From Nitrososphaerota archaeon (GTDB lineage Archaea > Thermoproteota > Nitrososphaeria > Nitrososphaerales > CADDZS01), in assembly GCA_027886785.1 (NCBI GenBank), contig JAPCJV010000171.1, forward strand, positions 1 through 5,220: a stretch of DNA of 5,220 nt. Reading direction: 5' to 3'. This document shows positions 1 to 5,220 of this stretch, piece by piece. The notes below the pieces were generated by a model. The model searched no databases. It had not been told where the DNA came from and saw only the letters and a program-made list of their open reading frames with translations. Numbering within the stretch: position 1 is the first letter of the stretch; the number at the start of each line of letters is the position of its first letter. Both the position numbers and the translations under genes were made by a program.

Positions 1-113
1 CCAAACTCTTACTATTCGGGCTTGGAGGAAAAATCATTTTGGCTCAGTGCTGCGCCTTGGAACGAGGAGTTCCCGATGACAAGACCATCATTAATGCAAA
101 AATCAAAGTGTGA
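1..113 (+). CDS. possible C-terminal end of an unidentified gene (partial, 5' end outside window)
   Basis: A reading frame open from the window edge (first full codon at position 3) ends at TGA 111-113. It would encode about 36 residues. The first half is hydrophobic and glycine-rich (LLLFGLGGKIILAQCC) and the end is a charged tail closing in INAKIKV. This looks like the beta-rich end of a folded protein, and the frame reads more naturally than the other two plus-strand frames. I do not recognise the family. A competing frame (first codon at 1) stays open to TAA 187-189, but its composition is less protein-like. If this is a real gene it points the same way as the main cluster but is separated from it by about 780 bases, so it is unlikely to be in the same transcript. 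The call rests only on composition and an open frame. Confidence 0.33.
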   Translation, partial: KLLLFGLGGKIILAQCCALERGVPDDKTIINAKIKV

Positions 114-473
114 AAAAGTCTCGATACTTACGACCAAAAGCGAAGTTCTGGGAATCTTAACACAACCCGTCTGGAAGATCGGGATTTAAGCGGTTCGTGC
201 GACTGACTAGCACAGTACGACTTTGCACTCAAGGAGCGATTCGAATAATTCCGTTATTTCGAAATTTCGAATTGAAAACTTGAAACTCCAAGAGCAGAGG
301 CTTTCATCGACATAAATCAGCTGCGAGAGTTCGGCCCTTTTCTGTGTGTGCAGCAAGTCATATGAATCACTCGTCGAATTTGTTTCGTTCTAGTCTTCTC
401 TTGACAAAACCTCGGTAGGTCCAGCATCCTTACGAAGTAGAAGACACCAGCTTGGAAGTAAAGCAACTATCAG
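114..473. other. intergenic stretch without a convincing gene
   Basis: I read this 360-base stretch on both strands and found no frame longer than a few dozen codons that looks like protein. It is richer in A and T than the genes to its right. The only visible structure is a group of TTCGAA palindromes near 239-272. There is no clear hairpin followed by a T-run, no tRNA-like cloverleaf and no obvious repeat unit. Given the truncated dehydrogenase next to it, this may be decayed sequence left by a rearrangement rather than a regulatory region, but the sequence alone does not decide this. Confidence 0.5.
239..272. repeat. cluster of three TTCGAA palindromes
   Basis: Within 34 bases the hexamer TTCGAA occurs three times: inside ATTCGAAT (239-246) and twice inside the perfect 14-base palindrome TTCGAAATTTCGAA (258-271). 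The palindromic spacing resembles a dimeric regulator site. However, no complete gene starts nearby: the closest plus-strand start is more than 600 bases away, and the minus-strand gene to the right points towards it with its 3' end. It could be an operator for a lost gene, a transcription end signal, or chance in AT-rich DNA. Confidence 0.3.
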
Positions 474-878
474 CTATTTTTCATTCGTAACAACCGCGCG
501 CCCCAGCACCTCACCTGCCTTGACTCGCTCGAAGCTCTCGTTAATTCTGTCCAATGGAAACCGGTCGCTAATGAAGGGAGTCACCGATCCCTCTTCCACT
601 AACTTGATTGCCTCCACTGTGTCTTGGCGCCCTCCAGAACACGATCCAATTAGCTCATACTCCTTAGTACAGAGTTGAAAGGTGGAAATGGGAAATTGGT
701 CATCGGTTTCTCCGACCATGACAATTCTCCCTCCAGGTTTGACCGAAGAGATTCCCTGCATAACGGATTCCCTAGTTCCCACATTATCAATTACGATGAC
801 GGAATTTCTGACTGGGAGTTCCAGACCTATTTTCAAGTTAACAGGAGTATATTCAGCCGATATTACTGATTGAGGAAT
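474..878 (-). pseudogene. N-terminally truncated zinc-type (MDR) alcohol dehydrogenase, C-terminal remnant
   Basis: The minus-strand frame ends at TAG 476-474 and is open back to position 878, where TGA (881-879) closes it. It encodes the second half of the NAD(P)-binding Rossmann domain and the C-terminal segment of a medium-chain dehydrogenase. Seen directly are the strand motif VIVIDNVG, the hallmark KPGGRIVMVG, the YELIGSCSG segment, and the closing pattern in which FPLDRINESFERVKAGE is followed by GRAVV. The family is usually about 340-350 residues; only about 135 remain. The whole catalytic zinc domain and the GxGxxG nucleotide-binding turn are missing. The only starts in frame are poor (TTG at 836), while family-like sequence (VISAEY...) continues upstream of that codon to about 870, so TTG 836 is not a natural start. 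There are no internal stops or frameshifts, which suggests a fairly recent truncation. It is convergent to nothing and divergent from the hydroxylase gene, whose start lies 17 bases beyond the end of the open frame. It is very unlikely to be an active enzyme. Confidence 0.8.
847..853 (+). promoter_or_regulatory. weak TATA-like element upstream of the hydroxylase gene
   Basis: GTATATT at 847-853 follows a purine-rich ACAGGA. If the host is archaeal, this would place transcription initiation about 25 bases downstream, near 875-880, leaving a leader of roughly 15-20 bases before GTG 896. A GAGGA at 872-876 is 19 bases from that GTG, too far for a normal ribosome-binding site. A second AT-rich stretch (AAAATTTAA, 887-895) lies directly before the start and could serve a later start. 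The element overlaps the end of the dehydrogenase remnant, so it may be coincidental. Confidence 0.22.
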
Positions 879-895
879 TCACATCCAAAATTTAA

Positions 896-3340
896 GTGTG
901 GCAGATATTGCAAAGAAAGCCTCCACCGCGATACAAATTGGGGCGCTCCTTCGGTAGTTCTGCAAAAAGATTAGAAGATCCCAGACTCCTTTCCGGGAAT
1001 GGTTCGTATCTCGACGACGTTTCACTACCCGGGATGCTGCACGCGGAGTTTGTACGTAGCACCTATCCGCATGCGATGATCAAGACGGTCGATTTCTCAA
1101 AACTGGAAGGTGAAGAAGGATTTGTTGCTGCTTTTACCGCGAGGGACTTTCCTTTCCTGAAACCCCTGCCGATTCCGCCAGAACTCGGAGCCCCGATACC
1201 CGAAATTTGGCCCCTTGCAAAAGGGAAGGTGAGGTTCTGTGGAGAACCGATTGCCCTAATAATTGCAACTACTCGATACATCGCTGAAGACCTCGCAGCG
1301 CTTGTCGAAGTAGATTACGATCCTCTTGAGCCCGTGCTAGATCCTGAAAGATCCCTTGAGAAAAACGCACCGAAATTGTACGATACTTGGCAAAGCAACC
1401 TCCTGAAAAATTTACAGATTAAGGGGGGTAACATGGAGCAAAGCATTGCGCAAGCAGACGCAATGATCCGCGAAAAAATCAGAATTCCTGCCAGAACCTC
1501 CGCGCCCATTGAGAACCGGGGCATCATTGCGGAATACACCGCGATTTCAGGTAGACTCAACATTTGGAGTGAATTCCAGTTTCCGCACGTAGGTCGCACT
1601 CTTTACTCAGACATTCTTCAGATTCCGGAAGCTAGAATTCACGTCCAGGTGGGAGATGTCGGTGGAGCGTTCGGCCTCAAGGGACATGTTTTTCCGGATG
1701 AAGTCGCTGTGTGCGCCGCGGCGCGCTTGCTTCCAGGACATCCCATCAAGTGGATAGAAAAAAGGTCCGAGAACATTTCCTTCTCGATCCATGAGAGAGA
1801 GCAGATTCATGATCTTCAGATCGCGGTGAAGAAAGACGGTACCATACTAGGGTTGAAGGACACCCTCAACGCCGACGTCGGAGCTTACGGTGCATCGCCT
1901 TGGGGAGGTCTCCCATTCCCTCAGATAACCGGCGCATTTCTTCCTGGTCCGTACCGGATCAAGAACTACGAGCTCAACCTAGTTTGTTGCGTTACAAACA
2001 AGACGCCCTTAGGCTCGGTGCGCGGTCCCGGAATGCTTGCGGCAAATTTTGTGATGGAAAGAATCGTAGACATCACCGCTCACCGGCTCGGCCTCGATCC
2101 GTACCAAGTTAGGATGAAGAACCTAATTCGTTCTAATGAATTTCCATTTACGAGTGTCACGGGTCTAAAGTACGACTCCTGCAGCCTGACTGAATCCCTC
2201 CAAAAAGGCATTGTTGAATTTGGCTATGAAAAATTGAAGCGGGAGCATATCACCCTGCGAGAGAAAGGGATCTTCCGTGGAATGGGTATTGCGTCATTGA
2301 TCCAGGTCGGAGGAGAGGGCTCAAAGATAATGGGGCCGTCTGGATCGGCGACGATGGGCTATGAAGTGGCAATTGTGAGGGTAGAACCCGATGGAAGCGT
2401 GAAGGTCTTTACCGGACTTGCACCTCAGGGTCAGAGTTCTGTCACCACTATTGGGCAAGCGGTCGCCGATGAGCTAGGCGTTGCACTGGAAAAAGTAATC
2501 GTGAGGTGGGGGGATACTGACGCGATGCCCTACGGACAGGGGACCGGTGCGAACAGAGGAGCCGTCCTCGGCACAAGCGCCGCAATCCTTGCCGCAAGGA
2601 AGGTGAAGGAGAAAGCCGTCAAAATAGCTGCGCACATGATCGAAGCGAGACCGGAGGATGTCGAGCTGCGTTCCGATGACGGGTTTGCGGTAAAGGGAAG
2701 CCCAAAAGGGTTTGCGAGTGTTTCGCTGGAGCAGGTCGCGCAAATTGCCTTGCGTCGCCCCGACAAATTACCAAAAGGGATAGAACCAGGTCTTGAAGCT
2801 ACTCACTTCTTCGAGCCCCCGGAGGATAAACAATCCACCTGGAGCAATGCGACGTGCTTTTGCGAGCTCGAGCTCGACCTCGAAACCGGTAAGGTCAGGA
2901 TAATTCGCTTTCACGTGGTTCATGACTGCGGACGAATGATCAACCCCATGATTGTCGAGGGACAGATCCATGGGGGGATTGTGCAAGGAATCGGCACCGC
3001 CCTGTACGAAGAAATCTCCTACAGCGAAGAAGGTCAGATCCTCGGCGGAAATTTTCTCGATTACCTTTTGCCAACATCGGTAGAGAGCCCGCAGATTAGC
3101 ATAACACATCTGGAGACGATCTCAGAACAAAATCCCGCAGGGACAAAGGGAATGGGCGAGGGCGGGACAATAGTAGCTCCGGCAGCAATCGCAAACGCCG
3201 TTGAAGATGCAATCTTGCATCTGAATGCCGGAAGCATTCTCGACTATCCCTTGAAACCCGAGAGAGTACTTGAGGAAGTAAAAAGAAAAATCAAAGTAAG
3301 ACAAGATATTTTTCCGAAGGTCTATTCTAGCAAGATATAG
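896..3340 (+). CDS. molybdenum hydroxylase large subunit (CoxL / xanthine dehydrogenase family)
   Basis: This is the catalytic, molybdopterin-cytosine-dinucleotide-type subunit of the xanthine oxidase family, which hydroxylates a C-H bond of an aldehyde, purine, heteroaromatic or aromatic thioester with water as oxygen source. Its 814 residues match the usual CoxL length of about 800. The domain order is complete. An a/b-hammerhead region (about 20-150) opens with KRLEDPRLLSGNGSYLDD and LPGMLHAEFVRS. The first Mo-cofactor domain carries GGAFGLKG (256-263). The second carries PQGQSS (510-515), GQGTGANRG (547-555), DCGRMINP (677-684) and VEGQIHGGIVQGIG (687-700). The catalytic glutamate is E755 in KGMGEGG. 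The substrate-side loop reads PLGSVRGPG with R376. It lacks the AYRCSFR signature of aerobic CO dehydrogenase, so this is not a CO oxidiser. No signal peptide is seen, so it is probably cytoplasmic. GTG 896 is the first start after an in-frame TAA (893-895). TTG 938 would remove a proline-rich 14-residue tail and begin at GRSFGSS, closer to family N-termini. The partner FAD and 2Fe-2S subunits are not encoded in the window. Confidence 0.93.
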   Translation: MWQILQRKPPPRYKLGRSFGSSAKRLEDPRLLSGNGSYLDDVSLPGMLHAEFVRSTYPHAMIKTVDFSKLEGEEGFVAAFTARDFPFLKPLPIPPELGAPIPEIWPLAKGKVRFCGEPIALIIATTRYIAEDLAALVEVDYDPLEPVLDPERSLEKNAPKLYDTWQSNLLKNLQIKGGNMEQSIAQADAMIREKIRIPARTSAPIENRGIIAEYTAISGRLNIWSEFQFPHVGRTLYSDILQIPEARIHVQVGDVGGAFGLKGHVFPDEVAVCAAARLLPGHPIKWIEKRSENISFSIHEREQIHDLQIAVKKDGTILGLKDTLNADVGAYGASPWGGLPFPQITGAFLPGPYRIKNYELNLVCCVTNKTPLGSVRGPGMLAANFVMERIVDITAHRLGLDPYQVRMKNLIRSNEFPFTSVTGLKYDSCSLTESLQKGIVEFGYEKLKREHITLREKGIFRGMGIASLIQVGGEGSKIMGPSGSATMGYEVAIVRVEPDGSVKVFTGLAPQGQSSVTTIGQAVADELGVALEKVIVRWGDTDAMPYGQGTGANRGAVLGTSAAILAARKVKEKAVKIAAHMIEARPEDVELRSDDGFAVKGSPKGFASVSLEQVAQIALRRPDKLPKGIEPGLEATHFFEPPEDKQSTWSNATCFCELELDLETGKVRIIRFHVVHDCGRMINPMIVEGQIHGGIVQGIGTALYEEISYSEEGQILGGNFLDYLLPTSVESPQISITHLETISEQNPAGTKGMGEGGTIVAPAAIANAVEDAILHLNAGSILDYPLKPERVLEEVKRKIKVRQDIFPKVYSSKI

Positions 3341-3365
3341 AGTCCTCGAGCACAGCTAAACATCC

Positions 3366-3372
3366 TTTTAAT
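3366..3372 (+). promoter_or_regulatory. TATA-like element before the tandem isomerase-like gene
   Basis: TTTTAAT at 3366-3372 lies in the 65-base gap after the hydroxylase stop codon. Its centre is about 37 bases before ATG 3406, so an archaeal transcript would begin around 3394-3397 with a leader of about ten bases. This could let the downstream genes be expressed independently of the hydroxylase. There is no matching Shine-Dalgarno sequence ahead of ATG 3406. The motif is short and the support is positional only. Confidence 0.25.
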
Positions 3373-3405
3373 GGAGATGCGTCGAATCCAACAAAACTGT
3401 CGCTA

Positions 3406-4056
3406 ATGAAATTTCTTGTAATAAATCATCCCCGGGTTCCGGTCCCGAAGAGAGCTCCCATCGAGGGCTGCGTGGATTACTTTACCAAATTTGTTACCAA
3501 AAGGAAGGCCATCGTTTATCCGATGGTTGGACCAAAATCCTACGCGACGATTATTGACGTAGAATCAGGCGAAGACCTGGATAAAGTTCTTTCCGACAAT
3601 CCGATGGCTCCCAACGAAGAGTACTGGATCTACCCGTTGTCCGATCTCGACAACATTTTAGGAAGCGGCGACGACGTGCTGGAGAGAATCCGGACTCTGC
3701 CAGTTGTCAGGTTGAGAGACAAGTCACCGGGAACGGATCTGCAAAAATTCCTCGTAATTGGAAAGGTGGCAAAACCCATTCCACCGGGCGCAAATATCAA
3801 GGGCAGTTTAGAGCAGCTAAGAATCTTAAAAGAGCGAGGACGGGCGGAAGCATACGCAATCGTGGGAATGGAGGGGTTTGTCGCCATAATAGAAGTCACT
3901 AGCAACGACGAACTGAACGACGTCCTGTACAAAAATCCCCTGGGACGCTGGGGAGAGTACTCGGTCTACCCCCTGGGAACGTTTGCCGGGGAGCGAAGAA
4001 CCCTCACAGAAATCGGGCTTACCCGATCTGAAATGCTGCAAGAAGCCCAAGCGTGA
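3406..4056 (+). CDS. tandem muconolactone-isomerase-like (ferredoxin-fold) protein
   Basis: The 216-residue protein consists of two copies of one small domain. Copy one spans residues 2-78 and copy two 114-190. Both begin KFLVI, end YPL and are exactly 77 residues long. By hand alignment without gaps, about 28 of 77 positions are identical. Shared landmarks are the P-x-P after the first strand, the AT/AI-II-(D/E)V central strand, an L..VL helix followed by NP, and the closing E-Y-x-(I/V)-YPL. This pattern (a hydrophobic strand, a helix, a strand, then a helix ending in a P and a v.PL strand) resembles muconolactone delta-isomerase and related YCII/MIase-like proteins. Those are single-domain proteins of about 90-100 residues that form dimers with a ferredoxin-like fold. 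A linker of about 35 residues (79-113) and a C-terminal tail of about 25 residues complete it. It is cytoplasmic by appearance, with no signal or membrane segment. The stop is 9 bases before the amidohydrolase start, so the two are probably co-transcribed. Isomerase activity is unproven; it could be a small-molecule binding or accessory protein. Confidence 0.75.
   Translation: MKFLVINHPRVPVPKRAPIEGCVDYFTKFVTKRKAIVYPMVGPKSYATIIDVESGEDLDKVLSDNPMAPNEEYWIYPLSDLDNILGSGDDVLERIRTLPVVRLRDKSPGTDLQKFLVIGKVAKPIPPGANIKGSLEQLRILKERGRAEAYAIVGMEGFVAIIEVTSNDELNDVLYKNPLGRWGEYSVYPLGTFAGERRTLTEIGLTRSEMLQEAQA
3409..3639 (+). repeat. first copy of the duplicated MIase-like domain
   Basis: This segment encodes residues 2-78, from KFLVINHP to EEYWIYPL. 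It aligns without gaps to the second copy at about 36 per cent identity counted by hand. It has the more aromatic helix (VDYFTKFV) and a shorter, more basic loop around PVPKRAP than its partner, so the copies have diverged in the likely pocket region. Confidence 0.75.
3745..3975 (+). repeat. second copy of the duplicated MIase-like domain
   Basis: This segment encodes residues 114-190, from KFLVIGKV to GEYSVYPL. It matches the first copy over its full length and looks closer to single-domain family members, with NPLGRWGEYSVYPL near its end. The divergence of the copies at the protein level indicates an old duplication rather than a recent tandem repeat or an assembly artefact. Confidence 0.75.
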
Positions 4057-4065
4057 GCGTAATAT

Positions 4066-5049
4066 TTGGTCAGGTTCACCGTCGACGCTCACGTCCACGC
4101 GTTGAGATTTGCAGCTAACTTCCGCGAGCGAAATGAAAAGCCCACTTATGCAAAACTGGGGCGGATGCTCTGGCAGCTCGAGCCATTTGATAATTCCGAA
4201 AGGTTGCTCGCCGACATGGATAGGTACAAGATCGACATGGCGGTCATCCAGTCGCATCCGGCGTGGAATATGCGCAACGACATGATTGCGGAAATTGTAA
4301 AGAAAAATCCGGACCGATTTGTCGCCCTCTGCACGTCCGCGGATCATTCCAGAAAAGTGTACGCAAAACAGGCAAAATTCGACATCGAGCTGATTGTGGA
4401 AGAACTCGAAGGATGGCTTGCGACCCCCTACTTCAAGGGGATTGGTGAAGCGCTTTTGCAGCTCAATCCGGAAAACCCGGCGTTCGATCGGGAGGCCATG
4501 AACAACCTGCGGCGGGTCATGGATCTTGTCGCCAAACACAAGAAGGTCATCTGCTTTCACACCGGACCTTTGCTGTTTCAGATCCCTCTACGGCTATCGG
4601 GCAACCCAATCTACATCGACGACCTCGCGCTGGAGTATCCCGAAGTCCCGATCATAGTCGGACATATGGGAGTACAGATCGGCTGGTACGAGCAGTGGGC
4701 TGAAGCGGCTCAGATGGTCTGCGCCATGCACGAGAATGTGTACTTGGAGACCTCGCAGGCATGGTCGGAGCTCATCGAGAGAGCCTGCCTGGACCCTCAC
4801 ATCGGTCCCGAGAAAATCATGTATGGCAGCGACTGGGGTGCTTCAGTGGAGTATTTCGTCGACCCGCGTAACCGAAACAGAAGCTACGCCGCGCAGGATC
4901 CGCACAAGGGTCCGCCGAAATTCCTGGTCGACCATTTCAAATGGAACCTCGATCAGGTTAACAATATCCGGATGACTGAGGACGACCGCGCGCTGATACT
5001 CGGAGAGAACGTCGCAAAGCTCTTTGGGTTGAAAAAGAAAAGCAAGTAG
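4066..5049 (+). CDS. amidohydrolase-2 family metalloenzyme (ACMSD-like decarboxylase/hydrolase)
   Basis: This 327-residue protein has the full metal site of the amidohydrolase-related TIM-barrel family that includes aminocarboxymuconate-semialdehyde decarboxylase, gamma-resorcylate decarboxylase and 4-oxalomesaconate hydratase. Visible ligands and catalytic residues are H9 and H11 in VDAHVHA at the end of strand 1, H165 in CFHTG, H200 in VGHMG and D256 in YGSDWG. The C-terminal ILGENVAKLFGL is the family's usual closing helix. Family members of this type usually bind one divalent metal, typically zinc or manganese, and act on carboxylated rings or ring-cleavage products. The exact reaction cannot be read from the sequence. 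The start is TTG 4066: an in-frame TAA at 4060-4062 precedes it and VRFTVDAH follows immediately, so no other start keeps the first strand. No Shine-Dalgarno sequence is seen. It lies 9 bases after the isomerase-like gene and 4 bases before the next start, implying a shared transcript. No signal peptide is present, so it is probably cytoplasmic. Confidence 0.88.
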   Translation: MVRFTVDAHVHALRFAANFRERNEKPTYAKLGRMLWQLEPFDNSERLLADMDRYKIDMAVIQSHPAWNMRNDMIAEIVKKNPDRFVALCTSADHSRKVYAKQAKFDIELIVEELEGWLATPYFKGIGEALLQLNPENPAFDREAMNNLRRVMDLVAKHKKVICFHTGPLLFQIPLRLSGNPIYIDDLALEYPEVPIIVGHMGVQIGWYEQWAEAAQMVCAMHENVYLETSQAWSELIERACLDPHIGPEKIMYGSDWGASVEYFVDPRNRNRSYAAQDPHKGPPKFLVDHFKWNLDQVNNIRMTEDDRALILGENVAKLFGLKKKSK

Positions 5050-5053
5050 CCTT

Positions 5054-5220
5054 ATGATTCCGCGGAAGTTGAATATCACTGAGGAAATTCTAAAAAAAAC
5101 TCACCCGTCGAATCACGACATTATTCGAGGAGAATTCTCTACTCTCGACTGGGACGCCCTCACAAAAAAAGTAGAGACTTTCGCTTCAATTCTGAAAGAT
5201 CACTATCAAGTCAAAAAGGG
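5054..5220 (+). CDS. N-terminus of a probable AMP-forming acyl-CoA ligase (partial, 3' end outside window)
   Basis: An open frame starts at ATG 5054, four bases after the amidohydrolase stop, and runs to the window end without a stop (55 full codons). It reads MIPRKLNITEEILKK, then a short charged segment, then FSTLDWDALTKKVETFASIL and VKKG. A helix that names its residents (NITEEIL), a strand with a T-x-(D/E)-L element, an amphipathic helix with V...A..L, and a terminal VKKG (normally followed by DRVAI) match the opening of ANL-superfamily adenylating enzymes such as acyl- or aroyl-CoA ligases. The diagnostic AMP-binding motif lies beyond the window, so the family is a guess from the first strand-helix unit. 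If right, it would activate an acid produced by the preceding enzymes. There is no clear Shine-Dalgarno sequence upstream. Confidence 0.5.
   Translation, partial: MIPRKLNITEEILKKTHPSNHDIIRGEFSTLDWDALTKKVETFASILKDHYQVKK

Noticed and set aside
1..189. Plus-strand frame open from base 1 to TAA at 187-189 as an alternative partial gene
   Set aside because: Its residue composition is less protein-like than the frame ending at 111-113; only one of the two can be coding and neither is strong.
225..260. GATTCGAAT as a possible tRNA T-loop
   Set aside because: The flanking bases do not form the five-base T stem and no anticodon or acceptor stem can be drawn.
401..429. TTGACA at 401-406 as a bacterial -35 box
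   Set aside because: No TATAAT-like sequence lies at the expected 16-18 base spacing, and no gene start follows on the plus strand for hundreds of bases.
675..873. Two overlapping plus-strand open frames of about 60 codons
   Set aside because: They lie opposite the dehydrogenase remnant, whose protein motifs are clear, and their own translations look random.
2768..3109. A 113-codon minus-strand open frame within the hydroxylase
   Set aside because: It is a shadow of conserved cofactor-binding sequence on the plus strand and has no supporting start signal or family pattern.
896..3340. Aerobic CO dehydrogenase (coxL) as the specific identity
   Set aside because: The AYRCSFR active-site signature is absent, so only the wider family can be claimed.
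3826..4560. A 244-codon open frame on the minus strand opposite the isomerase-like and amidohydrolase genes
   Set aside because: It spans two well-supported plus-strand genes, its translation has no recognisable fold pattern, and it arises from the codon bias of the opposite strand.
1..5220. Insertion sequence, CRISPR array or attachment site explaining the junction near 880
   Set aside because: No transposase-like frame, regularly spaced repeats, terminal inverted repeats or tRNA end is visible in the window.

Overview
The window holds a compact plus-strand gene cluster that looks catabolic. It runs from a degraded, mostly non-coding left flank into three complete genes and the start of a fourth. 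In order these are a molybdenum hydroxylase large subunit of the CoxL/xanthine dehydrogenase type (896-3340), a protein made of two tandem muconolactone-isomerase-like domains (3406-4056), an amidohydrolase-2 (ACMSD-like) metal enzyme (4066-5049), and a partial gene (5054 to the window end) whose N-terminus resembles an AMP-forming acyl-CoA ligase. The last three are packed with gaps of only 9 and 4 bases, so they are probably one transcript. The hydroxylase lies 65 bases upstream on the same strand and may be part of it.

Left flank: positions 1-113 carry what may be the last codons of an unidentified gene. Positions 114-473 show no convincing gene, only an AT-rich stretch with three TTCGAA palindromes. 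On the minus strand, 474-878 is the C-terminal third of a zinc-type (MDR) alcohol dehydrogenase. Its frame is intact but the N-terminal catalytic domain is missing. The break falls just upstream of the hydroxylase gene, so the cluster sits next to a rearrangement junction.

Organism: the base composition is moderate, arginine is encoded by both AGA/AGG and CGN, and start codons are a mix of GTG, ATG, TTG and ATG. None has a well-placed Shine-Dalgarno sequence. That is compatible with an archaeon using leaderless or SD-independent initiation, and TATA-like sequences lie upstream of two genes. A bacterium with many leaderless genes cannot be excluded, and I cannot name a lineage.

Functional reading (inference): a molybdenum hydroxylase would insert oxygen from water into an aromatic, heteroaromatic or aldehyde substrate. 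The isomerase-like protein and the amidohydrolase (a family of decarboxylases, hydratases and hydrolases acting on ring-cleavage and aromatic acids) would process the product, and a CoA ligase would activate the acid. The particular combination, the absence of adjacent FAD and 2Fe-2S subunits, and the fused isomerase-like domains are the points most worth following up. No mobile element, CRISPR array, tRNA or rRNA is visible.
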